Positions 33,929 through 46,988 are shown, counted from the first letter of the stretch. The stretch is DNA of 64,000 bases from Plantago major (GCA_026545765.1 CM048840.1:85092877-85156876), one strand, 5' to 3'. A program made the numbers and translations. Notes: generated from the sequence alone by a model not told the origin.

Positions 33929-36900
33929 TCACCAGACTCCGGAAGTCGAACCTTGGGACTCCGAGCCACCACCTCGGCCCTGACGAGCTTGCTGCTGCAT
34001 ACGGATCCTCCTACGGATCAGCTTCAGCGTCCGCTCCCTCTCTTCCTCGGCTCGCCTCCTAGCTATTCCCGGACATAGAGGTGGATCGCCTTCAAAATCA
34101 AGGATGATCGGGTCATCCGCGGTCCCCGTACCCGGGTAAATCGGTGGATGCATGTGCCCACAAGCACAGTTTACCCAGTGCTGATATTCATCATCATCAG
34201 ATTCCGACATCCTGGAAAACTCCGACTTTTGTGGAAGGTTCTGGATGAAACAAAGGACAGAATGGAGAAGGGTACAGCGGTGAAAAAAGGAAGAATTACC
34301 ACACCCTTATTTATAGTTGCGACGGGTCTTTAAGATCTCGCCACTTGTCGATAATCCGACGACAGGGGAGATGAAAAGACGTAGTCATAATGACTATTTC
34401 ATTGTTTCACCTTCCTCCTTCTAGAAGAATTACACATCCCAAGGGGCGAACAGTCCGAGTATCGGAAAGATGATGGTTTGATTTCTACATCAGATGCCAT
34501 CTACAGCGGTCCGTGCTCTTAAGATATGGGTAATTTATAATAACTCAGCATATGAACAACATATAAAAAGGAACGAAGAAGAGAACAAGTAATAGTTCGG
34601 AAGCATAGGAGGTTCAACTCCTCGGATTAAATACGAATCATTGCAATAGTATGTAATGACATTCCGCGTTATCAAAAGATGCAAATCCAACAGAAAGATT
34701 CAGCAAATACAGAATTTCAACAAGGCATACCCCGGACTTCTCACTGAGGCCCAGCTTGGCTCGGACCAGCTTCACCAGCTTGGGGCGGATCGACAGGGGG
34801 TGTGTTGAAGGTGGCTTGCGCATCAAGGGATTCAACAATATTGAACAAGTTGAAATCCGCGGGAAGGCCAACGACCCGGCAAGGCAGGGAGAACCACTTC
34901 TTCAGGAAAGCCCGGTAATTGTCGAAAGGTACAGAGCATACCTTTCGGAGAGCATCGGGACCCATCTCGGGAGGAAGGGCCCGCCGTTTTGGATCTCGAT
35001 CTCACCTTCCTCAGTGACGAGTTCTGCAAACTCACACGCGGCCAACTGTTCATCCGAGACACTGTCGACAGGGACTTCCACACCATTAGCATCCGCAGAA
35101 GGGATTAACCCTTCCGCCTTCCAGTTAAAGTCCGGTGGAAGTAGTCCCTTGGACTGCAGCTGCCCGATAGCGGACACGAACCCATCCAGGCGGGAGGCAT
35201 CGGATTTGTCTGCTGTCAAGAACTTGAAGGAGTCGGACTCCATGAAGTCACGACCAGCCTGAAGACGGGCATATTGGAGGCCTTCGAGCAGAAAATCCTT
35301 GGAATCCAGAAAAGCCTTCATCGACTTGTCGACAAAGTTCTCCTGCCAGTCGAGGTCCGCCTTAATCTCTTCCCAGCTAGTCTTCAGCTTATGGAACTTC
35401 ACTTCGTGCTCTTTCAGCCGCATCTCCAATTGCTTCACCTTCTCCGCCTCATCCGCGGAAGTGGCCACAGCCTTGTGGAGGTCCTCCTCAATGGAAGCGT
35501 TCATGACCTTCCATTACATAGCCTGACGAAACATCCAAGCCGCAAGTCCGTAAGAATGTAAGTTGCATACATCATACTAAGAACAAGTCAAGAAGAGCAT
35601 CGAAAGATTACTTACCCGCTGGTATAGCCCATCCAGCCCTCCGACCCGCTCAACCTCAGGGAGTCCGCAAGCCAGCTCGTACTCCTTGTCAAGAGCAACT
35701 TGGTCAACAGGAAGGACAGCGGACAATTGCTGTCTCTTTGCTGCGGGAGGAGCCTCCGAAGTTGCTCCTCTCTTGCGTCCCGAGGTAATGGCATCCTGCA
35801 TCAACACCTCCCGTTGTGGTGCAGCGGATGAAGCACAGGACTTGAGCGATGGCGCTCCGAGTGACGGGGGTTTTGCCCGTGTCGGGCACCGCCAAGGCCT
35901 GAGAATCCTCTCCAGCCTCGTTCTGCCTTTCTTCCTCCGCGGCAAAAACTGCGGCATTCTTCGGATCTGACATGCGAAGACCCGCGGAAGTGTTGATGAT
36001 TTTGATCCTCTAACCAGCGGCGACCTCCAGGGCTTGCTGCTCTCTCTCTGCAACTTTTTCTTTTCGCGGAGTGTCGACATGATGTAGTCGAACCAATGAG
36101 CTGCACAATAAACCAAAGGCGTTAGATACAGACGGATTAAAGAAGAATTATCAGAATTGCGGAAATACGTAATCAAAATAGAGTATATCGAAAAAGAAAG
36201 AACGCCAAGTTTCAAGTCAACGAATCCTTACTAAAGTCCGTCTTCCCTCCTACCTCCACTGCGCCTGTTAGTCCGCACAGGTAGGGAAGTGGCTGACAGA
36301 TTAATCCGTGAAAGGGATAAGTAGGTGAGTCATGTTTTTTGTGCATTGCCGCCACCCACGGAGCCACGTTCTTCGGAAGGGGGCGCCAATCCGGGATGCT
36401 CTCCCTTAGGAATTTTGTTGGCAGTCCCCACTGTTCTCGCTGCCTCTCAGACTCCCCAGGTTTTAGAGCCATCCGTACAAAAATGAACTTATCCCACCAC
36501 TTCGATCCCAACGACGAAATGGAGTCAGAAATGAAGTTATAGGGTTTCCTATTCATAAAGGTATAAAAGAGGGGATTCCCCGGACTGAACGAAACGTGAA
36601 AGAGCTGCCTGAAGTTCTCAAAATTTACGGGCTACCCTTTCTTCTTGCAAAAAACGACGAAGCAAATAAGATTACCCAAGGACTTCGGGATAACCTGAAT
36701 CGGACCGATCCCAATGTGATTCAGAATGTGCTTCAACTCCGTTGCAATGGGGACCTTCCACCCACAAGCAAAAGCTACCTCGTGCACACACATATACCCG
36801 GGGGGCGGGTTGTAAAAGGCGTGTCCGGGCTCGGGAACCATGATTTCTCTGGTCGAGGATCTCCACTTCGCCTCCACTCGGGGATGTCCTCCGCCCTAAC

Positions 36901-38230
36901 CCTTGATGGACACGTAGGAAGAAGTCCGTCCGTGTTTAGTTCTCCAAATTCGTCCGCTATTGTAATAGCGGACGCAGGACGGGGGAACTTGATTCGGGCA
37001 GCTTTTGCGCCACAACCTTAAATTAATGGAAGACTGGACTAAACGGGCGCAGCTGGGTGTAGTGCAATCCGCCGACCAGAGCGTCTAGGGGGACGAGCGA
37101 CAAGAGATCCTTCTCCTTCTTCCTCCTCGTCCTCATCTTCCTCTTCCTCACCATCTTCTTCCTCCTCGACGACACCTTCGGGTCTCCCGGATGTGCTTGG
37201 GTTGGACGGATCTGTTTCCGCTACAACACGGTCCTCCACCCCAGCCTCGAACATCTCGACTTCATCAGCCTCCCGACCTCTGTCGCCTTCCCGCTCCGCA
37301 CGCAGCTCGCTCGGATCCCCGGATGTCCCAATGCCACCTATAGTCCGAGATTGGACTAACGACCTAGTCCTAGCAAGGTCACCCCGGTCCGCTGAAACGT
37401 CGGCCTGCGCTTCTATCGCACCATGAACTCCGTGCCCAGCATCAGAATCTCTGGACGACCCGAGCTCCACAACTAGAAAATCTCTCACGGACAAGGTCAG
37501 ATCCACGGACCCGGTCCCTAAATCCACTGCGTCATTATAACCTGGGGCCTCGTGCTGGTTCTGACTATCTCTCCCGGACATCCTAGGGCAGAAGGAAACA
37601 AGTCAGAAATGATGGTGTTGATTGTCCGAGAGTTCGTTTAGGTAATTTCTTAAGTCAAAGAAAGCATACGGATTTCTACTTCACGCGCCATTGGCACTAT
37701 CATCTACCTTACCCGGCACGCTGAAGCGGCAATTCTGAAAGATCGTGCCAATTGGCACCAACACATTACCAAATAAGCATGCATAATCAAACTTTGGTTA
37801 CAGTGGGCATACGCACGGGATGCACCAAGTTGGATATTGACAATAAATTGGCATGCAACAGTACAAAGGAGAATTGTTTCGACTAAGAACGTTGCTAAAG
37901 CCTATCACACGCAACATCGGCAAAAACAGACTCGACAATTTCATATCCGAGCAGGGCAAAAACATATGAGCAGGAAGTAAGCATATCATGAAAAGGAGAC
38001 AACTTAGCAAAAGTGAAGATGTACTTACTTGATAAAGTTGATTTGATAAGTTTGAACGGACGACTAAGCCTTGCTGCTTCTCCGAGGGTACGGATTCAAA
38101 GAAGAAACTTTCAAATTTTGCGAGTCTTGCTTGCTCGGATGCGTCTTCAAATGCTCAGATTGCTTTGCGATTGCTCTGAATTTCGAGATTGCTAAAAGTG
38201 TGAAAGTGACTGATGGGCTGACTATTTATA
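33929..38230 (-). other. Tat element, antisense reading-frame region with TATA boxes
   Basis: Several open stretches lie on the strand opposite to integrase: an acidic Glu/Asp-rich one starting at 37,581 (MSGRDSQNQHEAPGY); one with PPPGYMCVHEVAFACGWKVP near 36,800, resembling the 'putative gypsy type transposon' family (PF04195); one with LGSKWWDKFIFVRMAL near 36,500; a coiled-coil one at 34,902-35,504; and a short one at 33,929-34,210 (MSESDDDEYQHWVNCACGH). Minus-strand TATAAATA boxes lie at 38,223-38,230 and 34,307-34,315. Function is unknown; related antisense frames are described in Retand and Grande elements. A few breaks are likely. Confidence 0.65.
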
Positions 38231-38817
38231 AGGGCAATTTGGGGAAAGCCAAGAGTCACATCGCTTGGATTTGAATCCCAGCCGTTGATCCTCTCCAATC
38301 CAAGGGTTGTGCCGCTTCGCGAGTGGATGGCTGTCAGTACGTCGCATTTAATGCTTGACAGACGTGTCACGCCAATTGGGCTTGGAACCCCAACCGTTGA
38401 TGTCGTCCTGATCCAGCGGTCACGTCCCTTTACTCGGGATCTTTCCCCCGTGGGCCGAACGGACAACCTATTGGGCCTCTTGGGCTTACGGGAGGACCAA
38501 TTCAACAAACGGTCCAACGGATAGCTTCCAGAGGACTACGTCAGATCCTAACCGTACTCGGATCTATATATATCGGATACAAATACCTTTTCCATCTACA
38601 GTCCGAGCTATTACATAACTCGGACTGTAGAAGGAAGGGGGGGGGGGGGGAGGGGAGAGAGATATATCGAATTCCTAAGAACACGGATGACGGATCTCAA
38701 CAAAAAGGATTTTTTCCTTTTTCCAGTTAACGATTCGGACACGCTCCACAACAAACTTGTTCTTTTCATAGTTACCAACTATCTTCTACTAAGATACTTG
38801 GAAACTAGGGGGACATA

Positions 38818-39535
38818 TGTTGTTACGGACATGTGTCCAATCCGTTAAGGGCGCCATAGAGCGTGTCCTAAAGCGCATCACGGCTTAATTAGCCAATTCA
38901 GTACTGGTCCGACCTCACAAGGTCCGGCCAAAGTGAATCAACCAGTACGCTAAAGTCGCTACACCCTCACAGCTAGTCCGAGCTAGCTGGGAAAAGGACT
39001 TCTAATCCTGGCTACGTCAGTACAGGGATGCCAAACGGACCGGACGAGAGAATCTCAGACGCCACCATCACATCAAGACCAAACGTATAACAGAACTACT
39101 GAGATACTTTCGTGAGACTCTTGGCTCGGACATCCAGAGTTACCCAAGGGCAGATCAACCAGGCAGACAGATCTGTCCGAGGGACCAACACGGACCCAAC
39201 AGGCGGAACAATACTCAAGTAGAGGAAAGGTCCAAACTACCCTCCCAGGCCCATTGATTAGTATTGGATTACTGTTCACTAATGGGCCATGGGCCAAAGG
39301 TAGCATTGGTGTCCAAATCTGAAATGTACACTTGGCATCATCTTGTGAGCTAACTCATAAGCATGTGATAACTATAAATATGGTACAAGGTCCATGACCT
39401 TAAGGTAAGCAATATCAAGGGAAGAAACCCCAAGTATTATCATAATCCCTCATAACTATTACATTGAGAGCTTCCAACTCTCTCTTGAGTAAAGTCTCTT
39501 ACCGGATTGACATAGGCAATCCGGGTAACCCATTC

Positions 39536-39568
<33 letters not shown>

Positions 39569-39692
39569 ACTTAGTCCTTTCAGGTACACATACTTGGATC
39601 AGCACTACTTCGGACCTCAAGTCGGAGGCGGGCCATAGACTAGGTTATTTGTGATAGTTTAGTTAGTTGGTGTTGGAGGTTTTAGCCCTCAA
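38818..39692 (+). repeat. 3' LTR of the Tat element
   Basis: The LTR starts TGTTGTTACGG and ends CCCTCAACA, giving TGTTG/CAACA terminal inverted repeats, and is preceded by a polypurine tract (AAACTAGGGGGA). A TATAAATA promoter box lies at 39,373-39,380. A run of 30 C lies at 39,539-39,568. Upstream, at 38,598-38,628, a 10-bp inverted repeat (ACAGTCCGAG/CTCGGACTGT) and a run of 14 G (38,637-38,650) are seen. The sequence following the LTR is fossil 2. Confidence 0.8.
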
Positions 39693-40624
39693 CAAGTAGA
39701 ATGATCAGTTTCTTTTGTATATTTTTCAAGTTTAGAAACTCGATAATCTATTAATTTATTTTCTCTTTTTAAAACCTGTATTTCCTTTTTAAGGTTTTCA
39801 ACTTCTATTTCTAAATCATGAGTAGAAGTAGGAGTTTCCACTGTCCTTCTCTGCTTTAGAAGTTTATAAACTTCTGACATAGATAATTATGGATAATTAT
39901 AAGTCTACTGTTGTGATCCATTTATTATGGATATCTTCTAGAAAGACTTTACTATAATTCATAACTACTTTTGGGTAATCCATTTCAGTAGGATGTATTA
40001 CTGGGATAGAACATTTTGGCATAGGCCCAATCTTTTGCCTAGCCGGAGAGCCAGGACTAAAATCAATTAGATGATTTATATTCATTAATAACGAAATTCC
40101 ATTTCTGATGCAGTTATATCTGCTTCACTTTGAGTATAATTAACTCCTCTGACAATATTATCACGATCTTTATTTATTCTGAGTTCATCTATATGATCTT
40201 CTTGTATGGTTTCAACAGACTTTTGTATCCTGCTTTTAGCAGAGGTTGACATCCTGGAAGGAGTATCAACTACATAGTCTATAGGAGATATAAAAGATCT
40301 TAAGGATGAAGACTTACCAAGTCTCGAAGATGATCCTATTAAATCGTTATTATTTTCAAATTGCATTTTTACTAAACCTTCAGGTGTTTGGATAACATCT
40401 ATTAAATTATTTTGAATAATAGGTTGTGAGGGCACAGCCTGTTGAATCGTCCAATTTTCTGGAAAATCTATTTCTTCCCATTTAATAGATCTTCGAGTAG
40501 TAATCTTAGACTTGCTAAAATTAGTTTCAATTAAAATAGTTTCATTTAAAGGTTTATCAACCCTTCGACAGTGCGGATTTAAAGTAAACAGAGGTTTATA
40601 ATAAATCCTACAATATTCTTTCAC
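39693..40624 (-). mobile_element. Endogenous caulimovirid fossil 2, minus-strand piece (movement protein end and coiled coil)
   Basis: Read right to left, it holds the C-terminal half of the movement protein region (YYKPLFTLNPHC, IKWEEIDFPENWTI, SSLRSFISPIDYVVDTPSR), then a short stretch (LIDFSPGSPARQKI), then a coiled coil (LEIEVENLKKEIQVLKREN). It matches parts of the plus copy at 41,990-42,560 and 44,690-44,850. The coat protein part is missing. It is a broken fragment, separated from 30,934 by the gypsy element. Confidence 0.85.
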
Positions 40625-41375
40625 AGTTTCAAGGAACTGATTTAAATGTTTTAGATGGTAATAATATTATCGAGTTTCTGAAAACAATTAAAGATCATGA
40701 GTTAAGATCTAAAATTATAGATCAGATGGAAAATATTCCTAGTCTTTCTTCGACGTTGCCAGAACCAATGGTTCTCCCAGAAGATTTCAAAAAAGATGAA
40801 CCCTACTCTATGTTAGAAGTTTATAAACTTCATGATTAAGATAAGTCTTAACACAAACATTGTTTTTTATCATGAATATGATTAGAAGAAAAGATACTGT
40901 TAAAAACAGTAGACGAGAGGAATTTGATATTCCCCAAAATTTAGACTTATTAAATAAATGGACAATTCCTAGAATTGAGTCTAAGGTTATTTACCGATTA
41001 GGAACTTTTGAGAAATTAGGTTTAAAACAGGTAGTAAAAACTACTGAGGAGTCTGTCTCACTAGATAATGACGAATTAGTAATAAAATTACTTAGTGAGA
41101 AAGATATAGCTGTTTATAAGAACCTTTACAAATTTCTCCATATAGGTTTAGTGCAGATTGCTTTTAAACCTTTAACCTTAAAAGGATTACCCGAGAGTTT
41201 TATAGCTGCTCTTAGAGATGGTAGAAACTTAGACTGGAAAAAATCTTTAATAGGAATTATACAGTCTAGTTTGGCTTTATTTTGATGTTTATCCGAATTT
41301 ACAATATTCAAACTTTAGAATCACTTCATTAATCCAAACTCAAAGAAGCTTTGTGACCCGACCAGACCAGCCTTG
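40625..41375 (+). mobile_element. Rearranged fossil 2 fragments at the centre of the inverted repeat
   Basis: Three pieces are joined: one matching the end of the coat protein region (about 44,500-44,700), one matching the movement protein start (about 41,450-41,870, with KVIYRLGTFEKLGLKQVV), and a leader piece including AGAATCACTTCATTAATC in reverse orientation relative to 49,040-49,080. This mosaic sits between the minus and plus copies and suggests repair-type joining of virus DNA pieces. Confidence 0.7.
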
Positions 41376-41390
41376 TGGTATCAGAGCCAG
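41376..41390 (+). promoter_or_regulatory. Fossil 2 primer binding site (initiator tRNA-Met)
   Basis: TGGTATCAGAGCCAG matches the complement of the plant initiator tRNA-Met 3' end. It marks the conventional start of the virus genome and is preceded by GACCAGACCAGCCTTG, presumably the end of the leader. Confidence 0.85.
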
Positions 41391-41449
41391 TTTACAGTAA
41401 GGGCATGATTTAAGATTGAGTCTTAACACGAACTGTTTTATGATCATGA

Positions 41450-42570
41450 TAAACATGATAAGAAGGAAAGAATCGTTAAAAATAAAGAAGTGAGGAATTT
41501 GATATTCCCCAGAATTTAGATTTATTAAATAAATGGACGATTCCAAGAATCGAGCCTAAGGTTATTTACCAGTTAGGTACTTTTGAAAAATTGGGTTTAA
41601 AACAAGTAGTCAAAACTACTGAAGAATCTGTCTCACTTGATAATGATGAATTAGTAATCAAATTACTAAGTGAGAAAGATATTGCTGTTTATAAAAACCT
41701 TTACAAATTTTTACATATTGGTTTAGTGCAAATTGCTTTTAAACCTTTAACCTTAGAAGGACTACCTGAGAGCTTTATAGCTGCTCTTAGAGATGGCAGA
41801 AACTTAATGGAAAAATCCTTAATCGGAATTATACAGTCTAGTTTAGCCCATGGTCCAGTTTATTTTGTTGTTTATCCGAATTTACAATTGTCTTTATCGG
41901 ATATTAATATTTTAGATTCTTTAACATTAAATGTTAAAACTAATGGTTATAATTATATTTCTGGTACAGAAACAATCTGTATCTGTTATATGATTTATTA
42001 TAAACCTTTGTTTACTCTAAATCCTCATTGTCGAATGGTTGATAAACCTTTAAATGAAACTATTCTAATCGAGACTAATTTTAGCAAATCTAAAATTACT
42101 ACTCGTAGATCTATTAAATGGGAAGAAATAGATTTTCCTGGAAATTGGACAATTAAACAGGCTGTACCCTCACAACCTGTTATTCAAAATAATTTAATAG
42201 ATGTTATCCAAACTCCTGAAGGTTTGGTAAAAATGCAGTTTGATAATAACAACGATTTTATAGGATCTTCTTCAAGACTTACTAAGTCTTCTTCTTTAAG
42301 ATCTTTTATATCACCTATTGATTATGTAGTTGATACTCCATCAAGGATGTCGACCTCTGCTAAAAGCAGAATACAAAAATCTTTTGAAACAATTCCAGAA
42401 GATCATATTGATGAACTTCGAATAAATAAAGATTTTGATAATATTGTCAAAGGAGTTACACATACTCCAATCAAGGATATAATCGCATCGAAATGGAATT
42501 CGTTATTAATGAATTCAAGTCAAATTGATTTTAGCCCTGGCTCTCCGGCTAGGCAAAAGATTAACTGAAT
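41450..42570 (+). pseudogene. Fossil 2, movement protein region
   Basis: The 30K-type core reads FLHIGLVQIAFKPLTLEGLP, FIAALRDGR, GPVYFVVYPNLQLSL and SLTLNVKTNGYNY, and is followed by the linker with SIKWEEIDFPGNWTI. It is homologous to fossil 1's movement protein but diverged. Confidence 0.82.
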
Positions 42571-43112
42571 TCAATTTACCCAGATGGGAACCTTTTAAAA
42601 ATTGGTTTTTTACAAACTTCTCTTCAACAGAGAAAACTTCTATTCAAAATGAATTTTATAAAGATTGTGAAAAACACAATACTCCAATTCCTTTTGTTCC
42701 ATGGTTTGTTTCTAAATATGTGGAACAATATATTTCAGTATTAGAAAGGAATTATAAACTTTCGACAGGGAGGAATTTACAACAAGTCTATCCTCCGCAA
42801 CAGTCTTTTCAAATTGAAAAAGGAAATCATAGTTTCCTAGCTTTTGCGAAACTACTGGAAGATGAAACTCTACCAGTAACCTGTAAACAAATTAACAGGA
42901 TGATTGAACAACAGAATTATACTAATCATTTATTAATGTTCTCGGAGAACATTTAACTTCTCTGAGTGAAAGGGTGGATTTAGTTTTAAAAACTATTAAC
43001 CCTAATCTTTCTTTAAATTCAAATGTTTCTTTAAAAGAAAAGGAGAAGGAACAGGATTCTGCCTGTCCTAATATTCAACCACCTCCTGAAATTTGATTTT
43101 AAATTAAAGTCT

Positions 43113-44600
43113 ATGAAAGAACTTGAAAAGTTCTTAACTGAAAAATTTAAAGATATGAAACTTACAACTCTTCATGATGTTGTAAAAGAAAATCCTGATT
43201 ACAAAGAAGTGATCAGTGATGAAATTAACAAGTTGGGAAAATGGGCTGATAGACCAACCGAACGTATGTACTATTATAGGAGACCTTCTCCTATAGATAC
43301 CTTGCATGAAGAGCAAGAGTACATACTAAATAACAGTTACAATGGTAAAAACATCTATGAATGGAATTTAGATGCTTATGCTGATAGGCAGATTTATAAT
43401 ATGATTCATAGAATGCTTATGTATTCCACTATTTGTAAAACAAATGGCAACACTGATAAAAATGTTGCAAAGATGATTGTCGCTGGTTTTACAGGACAAT
43501 TAAAAGGTTGGTGGGATAATTATCTTTCACCAGAAGGGAAAAATCATATTTTTGATACTGTAAAACAAAGGATGGTAGTACTATAGAAAATGCAGTCTAT
43601 ACTCTTGTTGTTACTATTATTGAACATTTCACTGGAAGATATTCCGATAACAGCGAAAATATTCGAACTGTTTTACAAAACTTAAGATGTAAAACTTTAA
43701 CTGATTTTCGATGGTATAAGGATACCTTTTTAAATAGGGTAATGGAATTACCTGAGTGTAATAGCTCTCATTGGAAATCAAAGTTCATTGATGGACTTCC
43801 TGCATTATTTGCAGAAAGGGTTAGGAAAAATCTTAGAGAAGATAAAGTTTCTATCCCTTATGAAAACTATACTTATGGCAAGTTAATTGGAACTTGTATT
43901 CAAGAAGGTTTAGCCTTATGTAATGAGATTAAATTAAATCAACAAATTAAAAGACAGAACTTGAAAGAAAAGGCCCAGTTGGGACAGTTCTGTGATCAAT
44001 TTGGGATGGATGTTCCATCCACTTCTAAATCTCATAAGTCGGAAAAGAAGTCGGCTTATAAACCAAAAAAGAAGAGACATTACTCTCCTAGAAAATTAGA
44101 AATCCGTAAACAAAGAAGAGAAGATAGAGAAGAAAGAAAACGGATTCGAAAGAAACTAATAGTTTGCCGAGCTTGTGGAAAACTTGGTCATTTTGCAACA
44201 CAATGTTGGACCAAGAGAAAATTAAACAGATTAAAAGCTGATAATGATTTGAAAGAAACTCTTTCAAAGATTCTTCTAAATTCTGATGAAGAAAAGAGTA
44301 ATAACTCTTCTGATGATTCAGATGCTTCTAATAGTACTAATAGTACTGAAGAAGAGAACTTAAAAGTTCTTGATCAAGAATCGGTAATATCTGATTCAGA
44401 GTCAGAGTGTGAACCTTGTATTCTTGGACAGCCTTGTATCAAGAAACAAGAAAACACAGATGACAGTAAATTCTTTAATAAAGAATTTTACAATATTCTC
44501 TCACAGTTCCAAGGAAGATTTAAATGTTTTGACGGTAATAATATTATCGAGTTTCAAAACATATCAAAGATCATGAGTTACGATCTAAATTAATAGATCG
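43113..44600 (+). pseudogene. Fossil 2, coat protein region with zinc knuckle
   Basis: The core has MIVAGFTGQLKGWWDNYLS and WKSKFIDGLPALFAERVRKN. A Lys/Arg-rich stretch and the knuckle CRACGKLGHFATQC near 44,165-44,206 follow, then an acidic Ser/Asp/Glu tail. This is the nucleocapsid of a caulimovirid. Confidence 0.85.
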
Positions 44601-45010
44601 GATGGATAATATTCCAAGTACTTCTACTCGTACACGAACCAATGGTTCTTCGGAAGATTTTAAAATGATGAGCCTTACTCGATGTCGAAGTTTATAAACT
44701 TCTAAAACAGAGAAGGACATTGAATCTCCAACTTCTACTCATGATTTAAAGATGGAAGTTGAAAATCTCAAAAAGAGATTCGGTTTTGAAAAAGAGAATA
44801 AGTTAATAGACTATCGAGTTTCTAAACTTGAAAATTATAAAAAGAGACTAATCGGTCTACCTCTACTACTAGTGAATCGAGTCAAAGTAAAAAGACTCAA
44901 TGTTTTGATTCACAAGTAGATGATAATTTTTTATCAACTTTAGAGATGGTTATATCTCAAAAATGGTATGTTAAAATTACCTTATTAATTGATAATTACT
45001 TTTCAAAGAT

Positions 45011-46873
45011 TTGACGCTCTTATTGACAAGTGAGCGATTTAAATGTTATACAGAAGGATTAATTCCTACAAAGTATTTTCATAAAACTACACATACTCTT
45101 TCTCATCTTTGGAGGAGAAAATTAAATATAAAGTATAAGCTTCCTAAAGCTTATATCTGTATTGATAAAAACTGTATTCAAACCAGTTTTTTACTAACAA
45201 AGGATATTTCCAACCAAGTAATACTTGGTACTTCTTTTATCTCAAAGATTTATCCTTTTACCCATGTGGATAATTCTGGTATTACTGGAACTTTTCAAGG
45301 TGGGAAAATTCATTTAAATTTTATTACAAAACCATTTCATAGAATGTTACATGAAATGTATGATCATCTGACTTTAAAGAAAAACCAGATGAATTTCTTA
45401 AAACAAGAAATAAACTCTTTGACTATTGAAGAAAAATTTCAAAATCCCAAATTACAAGGGAAGATTAGATTGATTGAAAATCAACTTTCTCCAGAAATCT
45501 GTAATGACCATCCCAATGCTTTCTGGAATAGAAAGAAGCATGTGGTCAGCCTTCCTTATGAAGAAGATTTTGATGAAAAAAGAATTCCGACAAAGGCAAG
45601 ACCTTGTCAAATGAATTCAGAGTATTTAGAACTCTGTAAAAAAGAAATTGATTCTTTATTGCAAAAGGGTCTGATAAGCCCTTCTCAATCTCCTTGGTCT
45701 TGTACAGCGTTTTATGTTAATAAACATAGTGAACAGGAAAGAGGAGTTCCTAGATTAGTTATAAATTATAAACCCCTTAATAAGGTTTTAAAATGGATTA
45801 GGCATCCTATTCCGAATAAAAAAGATCTTTTAGAAAGACTTTATGATTCAATATTATTTTCAAAATTTGATTTAAAATCAGGTTATTGGCAAGTTCAAAT
45901 TGAACAAAAGGATAGATATAAGACAGCCTTTAATGTTCCAATAGGACATTACGAATGGAATGTAATGCCATTTGGTTTGAAAAATGCTCCTTCTGAATTT
46001 CAGAAAATTATGAATGATATCTTCACTCCTTATAGTGATTTTATATTAGTCTATATTGATGATATCCTAGTTTTCTCAAAGGATATTGAATCCCATTTTA
46101 AACATTTGGATATATTAAAGAAAATAGTCATACAGAGTGGTTTAGTTATATCAAAACCAAAGATGTCTTTGTTTCAGACAAAAATTAGATTTTTGGGTCA
46201 TTATATTGAAAAGGGTAATATTATCCAAACAAATAGAAGCATTGATTTTGCTGACAAATTTCCTGATGAAATGACTAATAAAACCCAGTTACAGAGGTTT
46301 TTAGGAAGTTTGAATTATATCTCTTCCTATTATCAAGACATAGCTCAAGATACTGCTATCTTATATGATAGACTTAAAAAAGATCCAAAGCCTTGGTCTG
46401 ATCATCATACTCAGGCTGTTAGGAAATTAAAAGAAAAGGTGAAAACCTTGCCTTGTCTCATGTTGAGTAATCCCTCATGGGATAAATCTGTTGAAACAGA
46501 TGTTTCTGATATAGGTTATGGAGGAATTCTTAAACAGATTGATCCTCATAATAAACAAGAATATCTTGTTCGTTTCTATTCTGGCAAATGGAATAACAGT
46601 CAGAAAAATTATGCTACAATTGCTAAAGAGATATTTTCAATTGTCAAATGTGTCTTAAAATTTCAAGATGATTTATATAATCAAAAATTTATTATAAAGA
46701 CAGATTGTAATTCTGCAAAGTTCATGTTTAACAAAGATTTTAAACATGATGTTTCTAAACAAATGTTTGCAAGATGGCAAGCTCATTTAGCTCCTTTTGA
46801 TTTTGAAATTGTCTATAAAAAAGGAGAAGACAATAGTCTTCCAGATTTTCTGACACGAGAATATATTTCATGA
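45011..46873 (+). pseudogene. Fossil 2, protease, reverse transcriptase and RNase H region
   Basis: A single open stretch of 620 residues. A retropepsin-like part near its start (NQVILGTSFISKIYPF) is followed by reverse transcriptase (VPRLVINYKPLNKVLKW, SKFDLKSGYWQVQI, VYIDDILVFSKDI) and RNase H (ETDVSDIGYGGILKQI, FIIKTDCNSAKFMFNKD), ending with DNSLPDFLTREYIS. All motifs of caulimovirid polymerase are visible. It belongs to a virus fossil and is not a host gene. Confidence 0.9.
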
Positions 46874-46988
46874 TTGTTGCAGGAATGTACTTGCAAGGAA
46901 GAGGCTCTTCCTCTTATAGAGAGGAGGAGGTCGAGGAAGGGGATCTGAAAGAATCCTCTCTCAAACTGGCAGAGGAAAGCTTATAGCT

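Larger units (their letters stand above)
30935..39692 (+). mobile_element. Ty3/gypsy LTR retrotransposon, Tat lineage (Retand/Grande-like), 5' truncated
   Basis: The element begins abruptly in RNase H at about 30,970. It continues with integrase to 32,657, a long region whose best reading frames are antisense (33,929-37,581), and one 3' LTR (38,818-39,692). Its 5' LTR, gag, protease and reverse transcriptase are absent, so it is a broken fossil. Age from LTR comparison is impossible because only one LTR remains. Antisense frames between integrase and 3' LTR are known in Retand- and Grande-type Tat elements. It splits fossil 2 and replaces that fossil's polymerase region. Confidence 0.85.

Noticed and set aside
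39669-39692. TGTTGGAGG...CCCTCAACA as a tiny separate element
   Set aside because: It is the terminal part of the Tat LTR; the short inner TG...CA is fortuitous, because the LTR start with the polypurine tract lies at 38,818.
41376-41390. tRNA-like sequence TGGTATCAGAGCC as a tRNA gene
   Set aside because: Only the primer binding site is present; no cloverleaf or tRNA promoter boxes surround it.
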